Shown piece after piece: positions 1-7,363 of a stretch of 64,000 nucleotides of DNA (position 1 is the stretch's first letter; each line of letters starts with the position of its first letter). The notes beneath the pieces are model-generated. The model saw only the letters and a program-made list of their open reading frames with translations. It made no database searches and was not told the DNA's origin. The position numbers and the translations under genes are program-made. Origin of the DNA: Vreelandella alkaliphila. GTDB lineage: Bacteria; Pseudomonadota; Gammaproteobacteria; Pseudomonadales; Halomonadaceae. The DNA lies in assembly GCF_016107625.1 (NCBI RefSeq), contig NZ_JABASV010000004.1:1-64000 (forward strand), read 5' to 3'.

Positions 1-54
1 TGAAAGGCGTTACTTTAAGAGCCTAACGGGTGTCTAAAATATCCGGGGCGATTC

Positions 55-204
55 ATGTTTATGGTGCGCGAGCATTACGGCGCGAAGATTGCCAACAAGA
101 TTGCCCGTATCATGGGGTTCCCCCGCATCGCGAAGGTGGATAGGCGTACTTTCACTCGCCACCTTCAAGCCTCGTCGCGTTTTCGGAACTATCTCATGGA
201 TTAG
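55..204 (+). pseudogene. possible remnant of a GlxA/FtrA-type regulator (49 residues)
   Basis: A short reading frame of 49 codons. Its first part (VREHYG, IANKIARIM) resembles the end of the DJ-1/PfpI-like domain of GlxA-type AraC regulators, which are normally over 300 residues long. The rest does not continue the family, and the frame is closed by a stop just upstream at 16-18. It could be a decayed fragment beside the accessory region. The resemblance is from memory and weak, so chance coding is possible. Confidence 0.25.
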
Positions 205-416
205 TCAAACGACGGTTTAAGCCAAGCTGTCGTTATATGTCCAGGAACAGCCCTTAGGACTATGTACCCAAGTGTTAACAGTAATAGCTGGAAAATGGCT
301 GATTTCTGTGTGCCGGGCAGTGGCCGTTATGATCAGTAAACTTTACATAACACACATAGGCGGTCATGAGTCTGAGTTTTAAGCCCACGATTCGAGTCAT
401 ACCGAAAACGTCTAGA
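205..416. other. non-coding gap with a short inverted repeat
   Basis: No convincing gene. At 208-234 an inverted repeat (AACGAC ... GTCGTT) could form a hairpin downstream of the minus-strand gene that ends at 417. It might be a terminator or a degraded recombination site. There is no U-rich tail to decide. Further left, GCCTAAC at 21-27 matches an integron attC core, but no partner core was found. Confidence 0.3.
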
Positions 417-1124
417 CTAAAGTAGTCCTGTCATACGTCCGATTGTTTGGACTAGCGAATTCAATGCAGATGAAGCATTTGTAACCGTGTTAAGGCGATC
501 CCAGAATACGCTTTTCGTATCTTCACTCTGCACACCCTCTGGCTTAGACATCTCTTCAGTAAAAATTGCGATATCCGATGCTGCGGCCTGACGCTGCGCT
601 GGCGTTAGGCTCTCATCTATCTCGATGCTACGGCGCAGCTCCGCCAAGACTGATTTTAGCTCGCGCTCAGCGTCAGAGCAGTAGGCATTAACATCCAGCG
701 CGCGTATGTACCCATCCAAAGAGCTGTTGACGACTCCAACCTGACTCTGGATGAACGTTCCACCTGCCACTATATTTGTTACCGGTGTCATCGTCATAGC
801 TACTCGCTGCTCATTGTATAAGTTAATCGCATATTCTAGGTCGTAATGACCGGTTGCTGGTTGATAAAATACGCAATCATGCTCTCGATTAAATAGCTCA
901 TGTTCTTGGATCTCATCGGTACGAAGTTCTGTACCGAGTTGCTGAATGAATTCTGGCCTTTCTGCGTAACAGTAAACTGCCACAAATGGAAATGGATCAT
1001 TGCTCTCTCGGTCTATCACTAGTGCATGATTAAAAGCCTCAGCTTTTTCATCACCTCCAACCCGGGCGGCGAAAGCGATACGAGACTCACGGATTAACAA
1101 CGAACATGTTGTGCACCTAACCAT
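417..1124 (-). CDS. hypothetical protein, 235 aa, in accessory region
   Basis: I do not recognise this protein. The ATG at 1124 was chosen because an AAAGG ribosome-binding site lies 8 bases before it; the frame extends upstream only to a GTG at 1199 without a good site. The first ~110 residues are mixed alpha/beta with scattered cysteines. Then comes a Gly/Val/Asn-rich stretch (VAGGTFIQSQVGVVNSS). The C-terminal ~100 residues look helical and charged (AERELKSVLAELRRSI, LNSLVQTIGRM). That layout, a small variable head followed by a repeat-like linker and helical tail, is seen in various uncharacterised accessory proteins, but no function follows from it. No transmembrane segment or signal peptide is evident. 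It is the third minus-strand gene in a row beside an attC-like site, so it may belong to a cassette array, although no attC was found directly next to it. Confidence 0.6.
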   Translation of the reverse strand: MVRCTTCSLLIRESRIAFAARVGGDEKAEAFNHALVIDRESNDPFPFVAVYCYAERPEFIQQLGTELRTDEIQEHELFNREHDCVFYQPATGHYDLEYAINLYNEQRVAMTMTPVTNIVAGGTFIQSQVGVVNSSLDGYIRALDVNAYCSDAERELKSVLAELRRSIEIDESLTPAQRQAAASDIAIFTEEMSKPEGVQSEDTKSVFWDRLNTVTNASSALNSLVQTIGRMTGLL

Positions 1125-1406
1125 GGCATTACCTTTAAGTGAAGCAAGCTTAAAACTGAACCCACTTTTCTTTCTTGTAATGTGGCATCGGCAGCCCACT
1201 GCAACAAAAACATCGCTAAGATTTCAGACACCGAGGGTACTAACAGGCTCCTCTACTGTTCAACAATGCTATGCTGCGCATTTAAACAACAACGTCTATT
1301 TACCAGAATAGACTACGTGCCGAGACTGCGTAATTAATTTCGCATTTCGGCCGAGAGCGGATGCTGAGGAAATGCTGATATAACGTTGTGATGAACGATG
1401 ATCCTG

Positions 1407-1856
1407 CTAGACAGCAACTCTACTTAGCACTCTCTCATAGTCATGGCTGAAACTAGAAAGGCAGTTCAAGTCATTTTCGAATTTTACCCTGAAGTCAGCA
1501 ACCTCCTTGCTTTCAATTTCAAATGTTTTATGAAAATTGGATTCAGGAACAACAATTATTGGTGGTTGTTCATAACTTATAAATTGGTCCGCCGTAATAT
1601 CAATAATTAAACCAGAATACGAGAGCCATACATGAGTTCGCAACTCTTCTTTACTTCCACCATGAATGCCGTGAACTCGATAGCTATCCTCATGTCCGTT
1701 GTCAGTAAGAAATGCTGCCAGTAATAGCGATGCTTCATCACAGCAGGCATGGGGGAAGTTTGTGCAGCCCAGACCTGTTTCAAATTCATTTTTAGGGACA
1801 CTCACAATTGCATTTCTAAATGCTTTTGCAAGCTGAATAATTGGCTCAATTTCCAT
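1407..1856 (-). CDS. hypothetical protein with transglutaminase/papain-like Cys-His-Asp pattern, cassette-borne
   Basis: 149 residues. Cys38/Cys39 lie in FPHACCDEASLLLAAFL at the start of a helix, His75 in THVWLSY, and Asp86 in LIIDITADQF. This order and spacing match a Cys-His-Asp triad of the transglutaminase/papain-like fold, and ADQF recurs in small uncharacterised proteins of that kind. An enzymatic role (peptidase, deamidase or acyltransferase) is inference only. The ATG lies 12 bases after the GTTAGGC core of the attC-like site, with AAAGGAG between them. That is the usual arrangement for the first gene of an integron cassette. No signal peptide or membrane segment is seen. It might instead be an immunity-type or non-catalytic relative. 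Confidence 0.6.
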   Translation of the reverse strand: MEIEPIIQLAKAFRNAIVSVPKNEFETGLGCTNFPHACCDEASLLLAAFLTDNGHEDSYRVHGIHGGSKEELRTHVWLSYSGLIIDITADQFISYEQPPIIVVPESNFHKTFEIESKEVADFRVKFENDLNCLSSFSHDYERVLSRVAV

Positions 1857-1868
1857 TTATGCTCCTTT

Positions 1869-1940
1869 GCCTAACGTCTTGAATAAGACGCCGATTGGAG
1901 CGGTAGCGAAAAATGGTCGGCTTGATTCATTCGTTAGCGC
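1869..1940 (-). repeat. attC-like integron recombination site (59-base-element type)
   Basis: Read on the minus strand, the site begins GCGCTAACG and ends GACGTTAGGC, so it has an R''-like and a perfect R' (GTTAGGC) core. The inner L'' box is TCAAGCCGAC; the opposite arm reads GGCGTCTTATTCAAGAC. The two halves pair imperfectly with unpaired bases, as in known attC sites such as that of aadA1. The stop codon of the upstream gene (TGA at 1927-1929) lies inside it, and the next gene starts 12 bases beyond it. Both are typical of gene cassettes. No integrase gene is in the window. Confidence 0.7.
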
Positions 1941-3489
1941 TTTTATGAAACATAGTGACTACTGAAAAATTTGACTCGTATTTTACTTCTATTTTTTCTA
2001 CAGCCGACATCAAATCCTCGTTTGATATAGTCGAATCTTTTTCTGAAACGATTTTTTGCTCGATAACAACATCTTCACTTATCAACCGAAATCTGCCGTT
2101 TTCTATTCCTTCAACCGTACCAGTCAAAACCAAAATCGCCCCAACAACATGGCTTCCAATTGGTGTTGTGACCAAGAATATACACGCTGTCGGTTTTAAT
2201 GGATCGTAACCACCCCCGTCAACATCAAACTCGACTTTAAACACACTTGGAGCGGCTCCAGAAATACTGTGCATTTGACATATCTGAGAACCATGTCGAG
2301 ATATTTCTTCCAAAGATATATCAACAATATCATTGACTTCAAAATCGGACAGAATACTAACAGCACATTCTAAAGACTGAAGCTCATCTGAAAAGTCAAA
2401 CTCCTGTCCGGAGCATCCGACTTGAAGCTCAAGTTTAGGAAGACTTTCGAATAAAAACTCAGCAAATAATTTCTTACCAGAAGAACCAAGCAGGTTTAGC
2501 AACTTAACAGCATCCCTAAACTTTTTAACTTCTAGCCGGACGCCTTCTCCTATTGAGAAAGAATAGCTTGCAAAGCCCGTATATGGATTAAAAGTCAGGT
2601 CAAAAAATTCACCCTCGACCCTCATCTTTTTTAAAGCATTCGGAACCATCGCATTAAATGGTGAGTTATATAGCTTAGCAATAAATGACAAACCAGGAGA
2701 CAGCTTATTTTCTTTAAATCGTATCTTACCATCCGCTTTTGGTTTCACATTTGGCATCTCCAATCTTCCACCCTCAGAATCAACAAAAGGGCTTCTGCTT
2801 TTTATGCCAAACCGTGTATCAACACCTTTAAAACTTGAAATTTCAACTTGTTCCTCAATTCCCAAAGAGACATCAATTAATGTTTTTAGATTTTCCTCAC
2901 CATCTGTAGTAAACGTCACTTGAGCGAATCCATTTTCATAACCAGTAGATTCAAGATGAGATTTCTTTGTGGCTATATAATCTTCAATACTGCCGCCAAT
3001 ATGAGATAAAAACCGCTCTTTCATACCTGCGCCATTCAACGACTCAATGGCGTGACTTTCATCATAACTTATAGTCATTTTTCGTTTATTAAAATTATTA
3101 TCTCTCTCACTCTGGTCTACCTGATGCAGTCTTTTTAAGACCTTGGAAATCAGATTGTCATCAACATGGACAACAAACGCTCTCTGAGCGACCTCCTTCC
3201 CGTCGAATTCGATAAAGACAAAAAATGCGGGCATTTGCGCGGTAATCAGTCGCCTTAGATTTGATAAGGTTATGGGTAGTTTTCTTTGGTTCCTATCGGT
3301 TGCTTTGACCTGAACTTTGCACTCAAATGCTGACTTATGAATCTCATGAGTTGAGATTCCGGAGCTGAAAGGGAACTCGACAAAAAAATCCCACCCAGTC
3401 TTATCTATTTGAGAACCGTTTGGGATCAAGCCAACGTCAGCACACCAAAGACTGAAGGTGCTCTCTCCCATTAACCCTAAATCTCTCAT
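1927..3489 (-). CDS. hypothetical protein, 520 aa, with DUF4365/PD-(D/E)XK-like N-terminus, cassette-borne
   Basis: The first ~110 residues carry GE at 8-9, GWDFFVEF around Asp34, and ECKVQVKAT at 56-64. The spacing of Asp34 and Q60-x-K62 (or E56-x-K58) fits the DUF4365 branch of the PD-(D/E)XK nuclease-like fold. The next stretch (TLSNLRRL, PAFFVFIEF) agrees with the end of that domain. Residues ~150-520 are not recognised; they look mostly beta with a few helices. No helicase, ATPase or membrane segment is visible. The ATG has AAGGAAA before it and lies 13 bases after a GTTAGCG core; the TGA lies inside the attC-like site. So this is probably a gene cassette of ~1.6 kb, long for a cassette. 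Stand-alone DUF4365 proteins often occur near defence genes, which suggests but does not show an anti-phage or nucleic-acid role. Confidence 0.65.
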   Translation of the reverse strand: MRDLGLMGESTFSLWCADVGLIPNGSQIDKTGWDFFVEFPFSSGISTHEIHKSAFECKVQVKATDRNQRKLPITLSNLRRLITAQMPAFFVFIEFDGKEVAQRAFVVHVDDNLISKVLKRLHQVDQSERDNNFNKRKMTISYDESHAIESLNGAGMKERFLSHIGGSIEDYIATKKSHLESTGYENGFAQVTFTTDGEENLKTLIDVSLGIEEQVEISSFKGVDTRFGIKSRSPFVDSEGGRLEMPNVKPKADGKIRFKENKLSPGLSFIAKLYNSPFNAMVPNALKKMRVEGEFFDLTFNPYTGFASYSFSIGEGVRLEVKKFRDAVKLLNLLGSSGKKLFAEFLFESLPKLELQVGCSGQEFDFSDELQSLECAVSILSDFEVNDIVDISLEEISRHGSQICQMHSISGAAPSVFKVEFDVDGGGYDPLKPTACIFLVTTPIGSHVVGAILVLTGTVEGIENGRFRLISEDVVIEQKIVSEKDSTISNEDLMSAVEKIEVKYESNFSVVTMFHKSANE

Positions 3490-3502
3490 AGTTTCCTTAT
3501 GA

Positions 3503-3549
3503 CGCTAACAGCGTATTAGACGGCGCGTTCTATGATTGAATGAACGCGC
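3503..3549 (-). repeat. partial attC-like end: core site plus perfect stem
   Basis: On the minus strand, CGTCTAATACGCTGTTAGCG ends in an R'-like core (GTTAGCG, 3503-3509) placed just before the start of the 520-residue gene. Next to it, GCGCGTTC (3523-3530) and GAACGCGC (3542-3549) form a perfect 8-bp stem. The matching left half of an attC was not found, so the site is degenerate or only the end of one. The same nine bases, CGCTAACAG, occur at 3503-3511 and again at 3775-3783. Confidence 0.35.
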
Positions 3550-3659
3550 TGGCACTTTTTTCCGACAAATGCAGCCTGCCAGATTCTCCCAAGCCTGTGA
3601 TCCTTCTGACTACTAAATTCCATTAGGCCGTATAGCCAAAATTCGCGCGCCTGCTGCAT
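3516..3659 (-). CDS. possible small protein, 47 aa
   Basis: A short frame, ATG at 3659 and TAA at 3516-3518, encoding a mixed charged and aromatic peptide (begins MQQAREFWLYGLMEF, ends HSIIERAV). The composition looks like real protein, with Trp, Phe and paired basic residues. An in-frame TGA lies four codons upstream of the ATG. It ends inside the partial attC-like element and lies between two CGCTAACAG core-like copies, so it could be a very small cassette gene or the tail of a broken one. No homologue comes to mind and no strong ribosome-binding site stands out. Confidence 0.3.
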   Translation of the reverse strand: MQQAREFWLYGLMEFSSQKDHRLGRIWQAAFVGKKCQRVHSIIERAV

Positions 3660-3992
3660 TTCCTGGCACGGTCACTTTGGGTCGTAAGCCGGTATTGCAT
3701 ATACCACTTCGCACAAGGCTCCCTCTCCCCTGTAACGCGACTTAGCCTTTCACGCAAAATATTCTTAGCCTTAACGCTAACAGATAAACCTCAGCCCCGT
3801 CATTAGTCATTAGCCGCGCATTGCGGTCTTCTGCCACGCCTAGAGCCTGTTCGCTCATAACGCCTTTTAGCTTCCCATCACCAAAGCAAAAAAGCCGATG
3901 CCGTGAAGCAACTGCTCACCTCACCTTCATTTCCTTATGCGGAACACGGTAAGCTTGGCGGCAACACCGCTGCTAATGGCTAAAAATCAACG
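3660..3992. other. gene-free stretch at the boundary of the accessory region
   Basis: About 330 bases without a credible gene on either strand. It contains a second CGCTAACAG (3775-3783), matching the core at 3503, and no clear promoter, RNA gene or transposon end. It separates the cassette-like genes from the plus-strand panE-like gene and is probably the edge of the accessory segment. Confidence 0.4.
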
Positions 3993-4913
3993 ATGACTTC
4001 CCATTGGATACTTGGCCCTGGGGCCATTGGTCGCCTGTTGGCGCATTCGCTTTCACCCTTCACTGACGCCATATTGATTGGCCGACGTGCGCTGCCTGAA
4101 CAACAACACCTGACCACCCCTGAAGGTGAAGAGCGAATTCAGCGGCTGGCGAGCTTTACGGCTGCAGAGCTGACCTCTCACCCACTGCCCACGCCTGGGT
4201 TTGTACATATCACCACCAAAGCCATGGCCACCGAGGCGGCGCTTGCCAGCATTGCTGATGTGGTTGCGCCCACGACCCCGCTGGTGCTGTGGCAGAACGG
4301 TTTTTTGGCACAGCCGCGTATTACACAAACGTGGCCGGGGCCAGTGCTGTGCGCGACCACTACTCAGGGCGCTTATCTCACTGGAGATGATGGCGTGGTT
4401 CACGCAGGGCGCGGGCCGACTTTTATTGGTGATTTAGATAATCAGCACGCGGGATTGGAGAAGGCGTTAGCGGCGCTATTGAGTGAGGCAGGCTTTACCG
4501 CAACGGCGGTGAGCGATATACGCCAACGCTTGTGGCAAAAATTGGCGGTGAATGCGGCGATCAACCCATTGGTGGCGCTCAATGGCGTGCGCAATGGTGA
4601 GCTGCGCGGTGATGCTTATGCAGGCCGTTTGGCAGCGGTGGTCAAAGAGGTCGCGGCGATTTTAAAGCAGGAAAACATTGCACCACCGAATGGTGGCGAA
4701 GGTAAAAACGCGTGGTTGGCGCTGGTGTGGCAGGTGGTGGAGAACACCGCTAACAATAAGGCCTCGATGTTGCAGGATATTGAGGCCAGGCGTCCCACCG
4801 AGCGCGGGGCGATTTTAGGGCCGTTGATTGATAGCGCCGAGCGCCATGGCTTGCCGTGTGGGGTGTTGAAGGAACTTAATAGCGAATTGGCTAAATTGGA
4901 GGCGGAGTTTTAG
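3993..4913 (+). CDS. panE: 2-dehydropantoate 2-reductase family protein
   Basis: 306 residues, the usual family length. These enzymes reduce ketopantoate to pantoate with NADPH in cytoplasmic coenzyme A synthesis. The N-terminal Rossmann motif GPGAIG is at residues 8-13, followed by an IGRR segment that may bind the NADPH phosphate. Lys76 (TTKAM) and Asn102 (WQNGF) match the ligand-binding residues of E. coli PanE, and Lys183 in WQKLAVNAAINPL matches the catalytic lysine with its NxxxN context. The gene stands alone between the accessory region and the repeat block. Several bacteria carry extra family members with other substrates, so panE is the likely but not certain assignment. Confidence 0.85.
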   Translation: MTSHWILGPGAIGRLLAHSLSPFTDAILIGRRALPEQQHLTTPEGEERIQRLASFTAAELTSHPLPTPGFVHITTKAMATEAALASIADVVAPTTPLVLWQNGFLAQPRITQTWPGPVLCATTTQGAYLTGDDGVVHAGRGPTFIGDLDNQHAGLEKALAALLSEAGFTATAVSDIRQRLWQKLAVNAAINPLVALNGVRNGELRGDAYAGRLAAVVKEVAAILKQENIAPPNGGEGKNAWLALVWQVVENTANNKASMLQDIEARRPTERGAILGPLIDSAERHGLPCGVLKELNSELAKLEAEF

Positions 4914-4937
4914 GGAACATTTAGTGGCTGAATCATC

Positions 4938-5567
4938 GCGCGCTAAAGCGCCCTCCCAGAATATTAAATTGCCCTTATTTACTGTGCTGTCAGGGCTGTG
5001 CTGTGCCACTTACAACCGCTGCGCCGGTCTGCCATTGCGGGTGCGCTTCGCTTACCACGCACTACAAAATCCGTCTGCTCCATCGCGTATATGCCCGATA
5101 AGATCCGTGTATTGAGCCGTTTAGCAAATTGTAGCGCGGGTAACGCATGGCGAGGGACGAGCCATAAGGCACCCGCGATGGTAGCGCATCTCTTAGGCTG
5201 TCCCTTACAGACTAGCCAAACACTGCTGCGCCGGGTTGCCATTGCGGGTGCGCTTCGCTTACCACACACTACGAAACCCGTATGCTCCATCGCGTATATG
5301 CCCGATAAGATCCGTGTATTGAGCCGTTTGGCAAATTGTAGCGCGGGTAACGCATGGTGAGGGACGAGCCATAAGGCACCCGCGATGGTAGCGCAGCTCT
5401 TAGGCTGTCCCTTACAGACTAGCCAAATACTGCTGCGCTGGTCTGCCATTGCGGGTGCGCTTCGCTTACCACGCACTACAAAATCTGTCTGCTCCATCGC
5501 ATAAATGCACGATAAAGCCCGTGTATTCTGCTGATTAGCAAACTGTAGCGCGCTAAAGCGCCCTCCC
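4938..5567. repeat. 207-bp tandem repeat block with flanking 20-bp direct repeats
   Basis: GCCATTGCGG recurs at 5031, 5238 and 5445, giving a period of exactly 207 bases over about 2.6 copies. Copies differ by scattered substitutions. Each full unit includes an imperfect palindromic segment (GTAGCGCGGGTAACGC ... GCACCCGCG) reminiscent of REP/BIME elements. An identical 20-mer, itself containing GCGC-TAAA-GCGC, borders the block at 4938-4957 and 5548-5567. A diverged relative of the palindromic segment lies at 6322-6375 in the opposite orientation. The block fills the gap between panE and the glutathione transferase; a long minus-strand frame through it is judged non-coding. Confidence 0.85.
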
Positions 5568-5593
5568 TTCATCAGGAAGGGCCGCTATCTACA

Positions 5594-6226
5594 TCACGTT
5601 ACAGGAATCATCACTACGTTCTGAAAGGCGGGGCGTTCTGCAAGCTGTTGGTACCAGCGCTCCAGGCTGGGGCGCCGCTGCCAGGTTAACCCAATGTTCC
5701 ATAAATTATAGATAAAAGGCGCTAAGGCGATGTCGCCGAGGCCAAATTCATCGCCGGAAAACCAGGGTTGGCTTTGGTTTGCCAGCGCGTTATCTAGCAG
5801 TTCGAATGACCTTTCACAGGCTAGCATTCCGGCATCAATAGCATCGTTATCACGCTCTTCCGGCGGTGTTCTTACGAACCCCTGCAAAATAACGCGGTGC
5901 CTGGGCGAAAGCGTATTGTTCGCCCAGTCCATCCATTTCTCTGCCTGGGCGCGCTTGGCGGGGTTATCTACCCATAAGTTACCTTGGCCATACTGCGCAG
6001 CCAGGTAGCGGACAATGGTGTTGGATTCCCATAACACGCTATCGGTAGCGTCGTCTTTAAGTAGCGGCACTAGCCCATTGGGGTTCATGGCCAAGTACGC
6101 TGAGGTATTGTTGACCCCGTGCTGCATTCCTGCCGGAATTTGCTCAAACGTCAATCCGAGCTCTTCAAGTACCCAGCGTACTTTTTTGACGTTAGTCGAG
6201 TTATTGCGGCCCCAAAGCGTAATCAT
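5594..6226 (-). CDS. glutathione S-transferase family protein
   Basis: 210 residues, typical of the family. The N-terminal thioredoxin-like domain (about 1-80) opens [19 protein letters not shown]; Ser/Asn near residues 9-11 would activate glutathione, as in beta/theta-type bacterial enzymes. NGLVPLL carries the cis-proline, and [10 protein letters not shown] the residues that hold the glutamyl group. The C-terminal half is the all-helical domain ([16 protein letters not shown]). It is cytoplasmic. The substrate cannot be read from sequence. It is transcribed alone, with the repeat block downstream. Confidence 0.88.
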   Translation of the reverse strand: MITLWGRNNSTNVKKVRWVLEELGLTFEQIPAGMQHGVNNTSAYLAMNPNGLVPLLKDDATDSVLWESNTIVRYLAAQYGQGNLWVDNPAKRAQAEKWMDWANNTLSPRHRVILQGFVRTPPEERDNDAIDAGMLACERSFELLDNALANQSQPWFSGDEFGLGDIALAPFIYNLWNIGLTWQRRPSLERWYQQLAERPAFQNVVMIPVT

Positions 6227-6321
6227 GGCAGTCCTTTTATCTGAGCATACATCTGAGAATAGTGAAGAGAATGAGTTTGCCCGCCCTTGAAGCCAGTGAC
6301 AAGGGGCGGCTTATGCCGCCC

Positions 6322-6375
6322 TCTCGCGGGTGCCTCATGTTGATCGTTCCGCGCAAAACTCGTTACCACGCGCTA
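6322..6375. repeat. diverged single copy of the palindromic repeat family
   Basis: The segment GCGGGTGCCTCATGTTGATC ... GTTACCACGCGCTAC aligns with the reverse complement of the palindromic part of the 207-bp repeat (5133-5190 and 5340-5397). It lies between the glutathione transferase and the end of mmsB. A GGCGGC/GCCGCC hairpin is next to it at 6304-6321 and may terminate the valine cluster, though it lacks a T-run. Confidence 0.55.
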
Positions 6376-6418
6376 CACCACCACTTGCTCCTCACCATTT
6401 TTCATTCACGCCTTAGCC

Positions 6419-7312
6419 TCACTCCTTATCTTGATAAAACTGCAGCAGGCTGGAGAAGTCGAGTTTGCCGTTGCCACCTGCTTTATGCAGGGTGAATAGC
6501 GAACGTGCGGCAGAGCCCATGGGCACTGGTGAGGCACTTTGCTGGCTAACATCCATGGCGAGACCCAGGTCTTTAATCATCAGGTCTACCTGGAAGCCGC
6601 CTTGATAGCCCTTCGAGGCGGGGGCATTTTCCATCACCCCTGGGTACGGGTTGTAAACGTTTAGCGCCCAGTTTCCCCCAGAGCTTTGTTTCATTATTTC
6701 GGAAAGCACCGCTGGGTCCAGGCCATTTTTCACGCCCATATTGATCGCTTCGCAGGTGCCCGCCATCAGAATGGAAAGCAGCATGTTGTTGCACACTTTG
6801 GCCACCTGACCTGCACCGTGGTCGCCGGCGTGGAAGATATTCTTACCCATCACCTCGAGCACGGGCTTAGCCTGTTCAAATTGTGCCGCGCTACCGCCCA
6901 CAATAAAGCTCAATGTGCCGGCCTGCGCTCCGCCTACACCGCCAGACACAGGCGCGTCGACAAAGCCAACACCTTTCTCAGCGCCAGCGGTAGCCACGCT
7001 GCGGGCGGTATCCGCATCGATGGTCGAGCAGTCAATCACCAGAGCGCTCTTTTTGATGACATCAAACAGCGGCTCGTCGCCATCCACATACAGCCCACGC
7101 ACATGTTTGCCTGCGGGCAGCATGGAAATAATAAAATCTGCGTCGGTGGCCGCTGCTTTTGCAGAGGCTGCTACTTTACAGCCTTGGGATTTAGCTGTTT
7201 CCAAGGCTTGTTTAGAAAGATCGAACGCGCGAACGTTAAAGCCCGCTTTCGCCAAGTTGGCCGCCATGGGGCCGCCCATATTGCCTAAACCGATAAACGC
7301 AACAGTGGTCAT
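6419..7312 (-). CDS. mmsB: 3-hydroxyisobutyrate dehydrogenase
   Basis: 297 residues, full length. It oxidises 3-hydroxyisobutyrate to methylmalonate semialdehyde with NAD+, a late step of valine breakdown. The Rossmann motif GLGNMGGPMAANL begins at residue 8; the substrate motif DAPVSGGVGGAQAGTL is near 119-134. Catalytic Lys172 lies in HGAGQVAKVCNNM, followed by the conserved Asn pair. It is the last gene of the minus-strand cluster, after the CoA hydrolase and the acyl-CoA dehydrogenase. These three enzymes act in order from isobutyryl-CoA, except that the methacrylyl-CoA hydratase and mmsA are not in the window. Confidence 0.93.
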   Translation of the reverse strand: MTTVAFIGLGNMGGPMAANLAKAGFNVRAFDLSKQALETAKSQGCKVAASAKAAATDADFIISMLPAGKHVRGLYVDGDEPLFDVIKKSALVIDCSTIDADTARSVATAGAEKGVGFVDAPVSGGVGGAQAGTLSFIVGGSAAQFEQAKPVLEVMGKNIFHAGDHGAGQVAKVCNNMLLSILMAGTCEAINMGVKNGLDPAVLSEIMKQSSGGNWALNVYNPYPGVMENAPASKGYQGGFQVDLMIKDLGLAMDVSQQSASPVPMGSAARSLFTLHKAGGNGKLDFSSLLQFYQDKE

Positions 7313-7363
7313 CTTTATTGTCCTTGTTAGAAAATTGATGGGGAAATGGGTTGAAGAAATAGC

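Noticed and set aside
1245-1395. A second, longer attC (VCR-like) between the genes at 417-1124 and 1407-1856
   Set aside because: TAAC/GTT fragments occur, but no pair of cores with complementary arms could be aligned by eye.
4979-5572. A 197-codon open frame on the minus strand through the 207-bp repeats
   Set aside because: It exists because the repeat period is a multiple of three. Copies differ mostly at positions that change the amino acid, the peptide matches no protein type, and no ribosome-binding site was seen.
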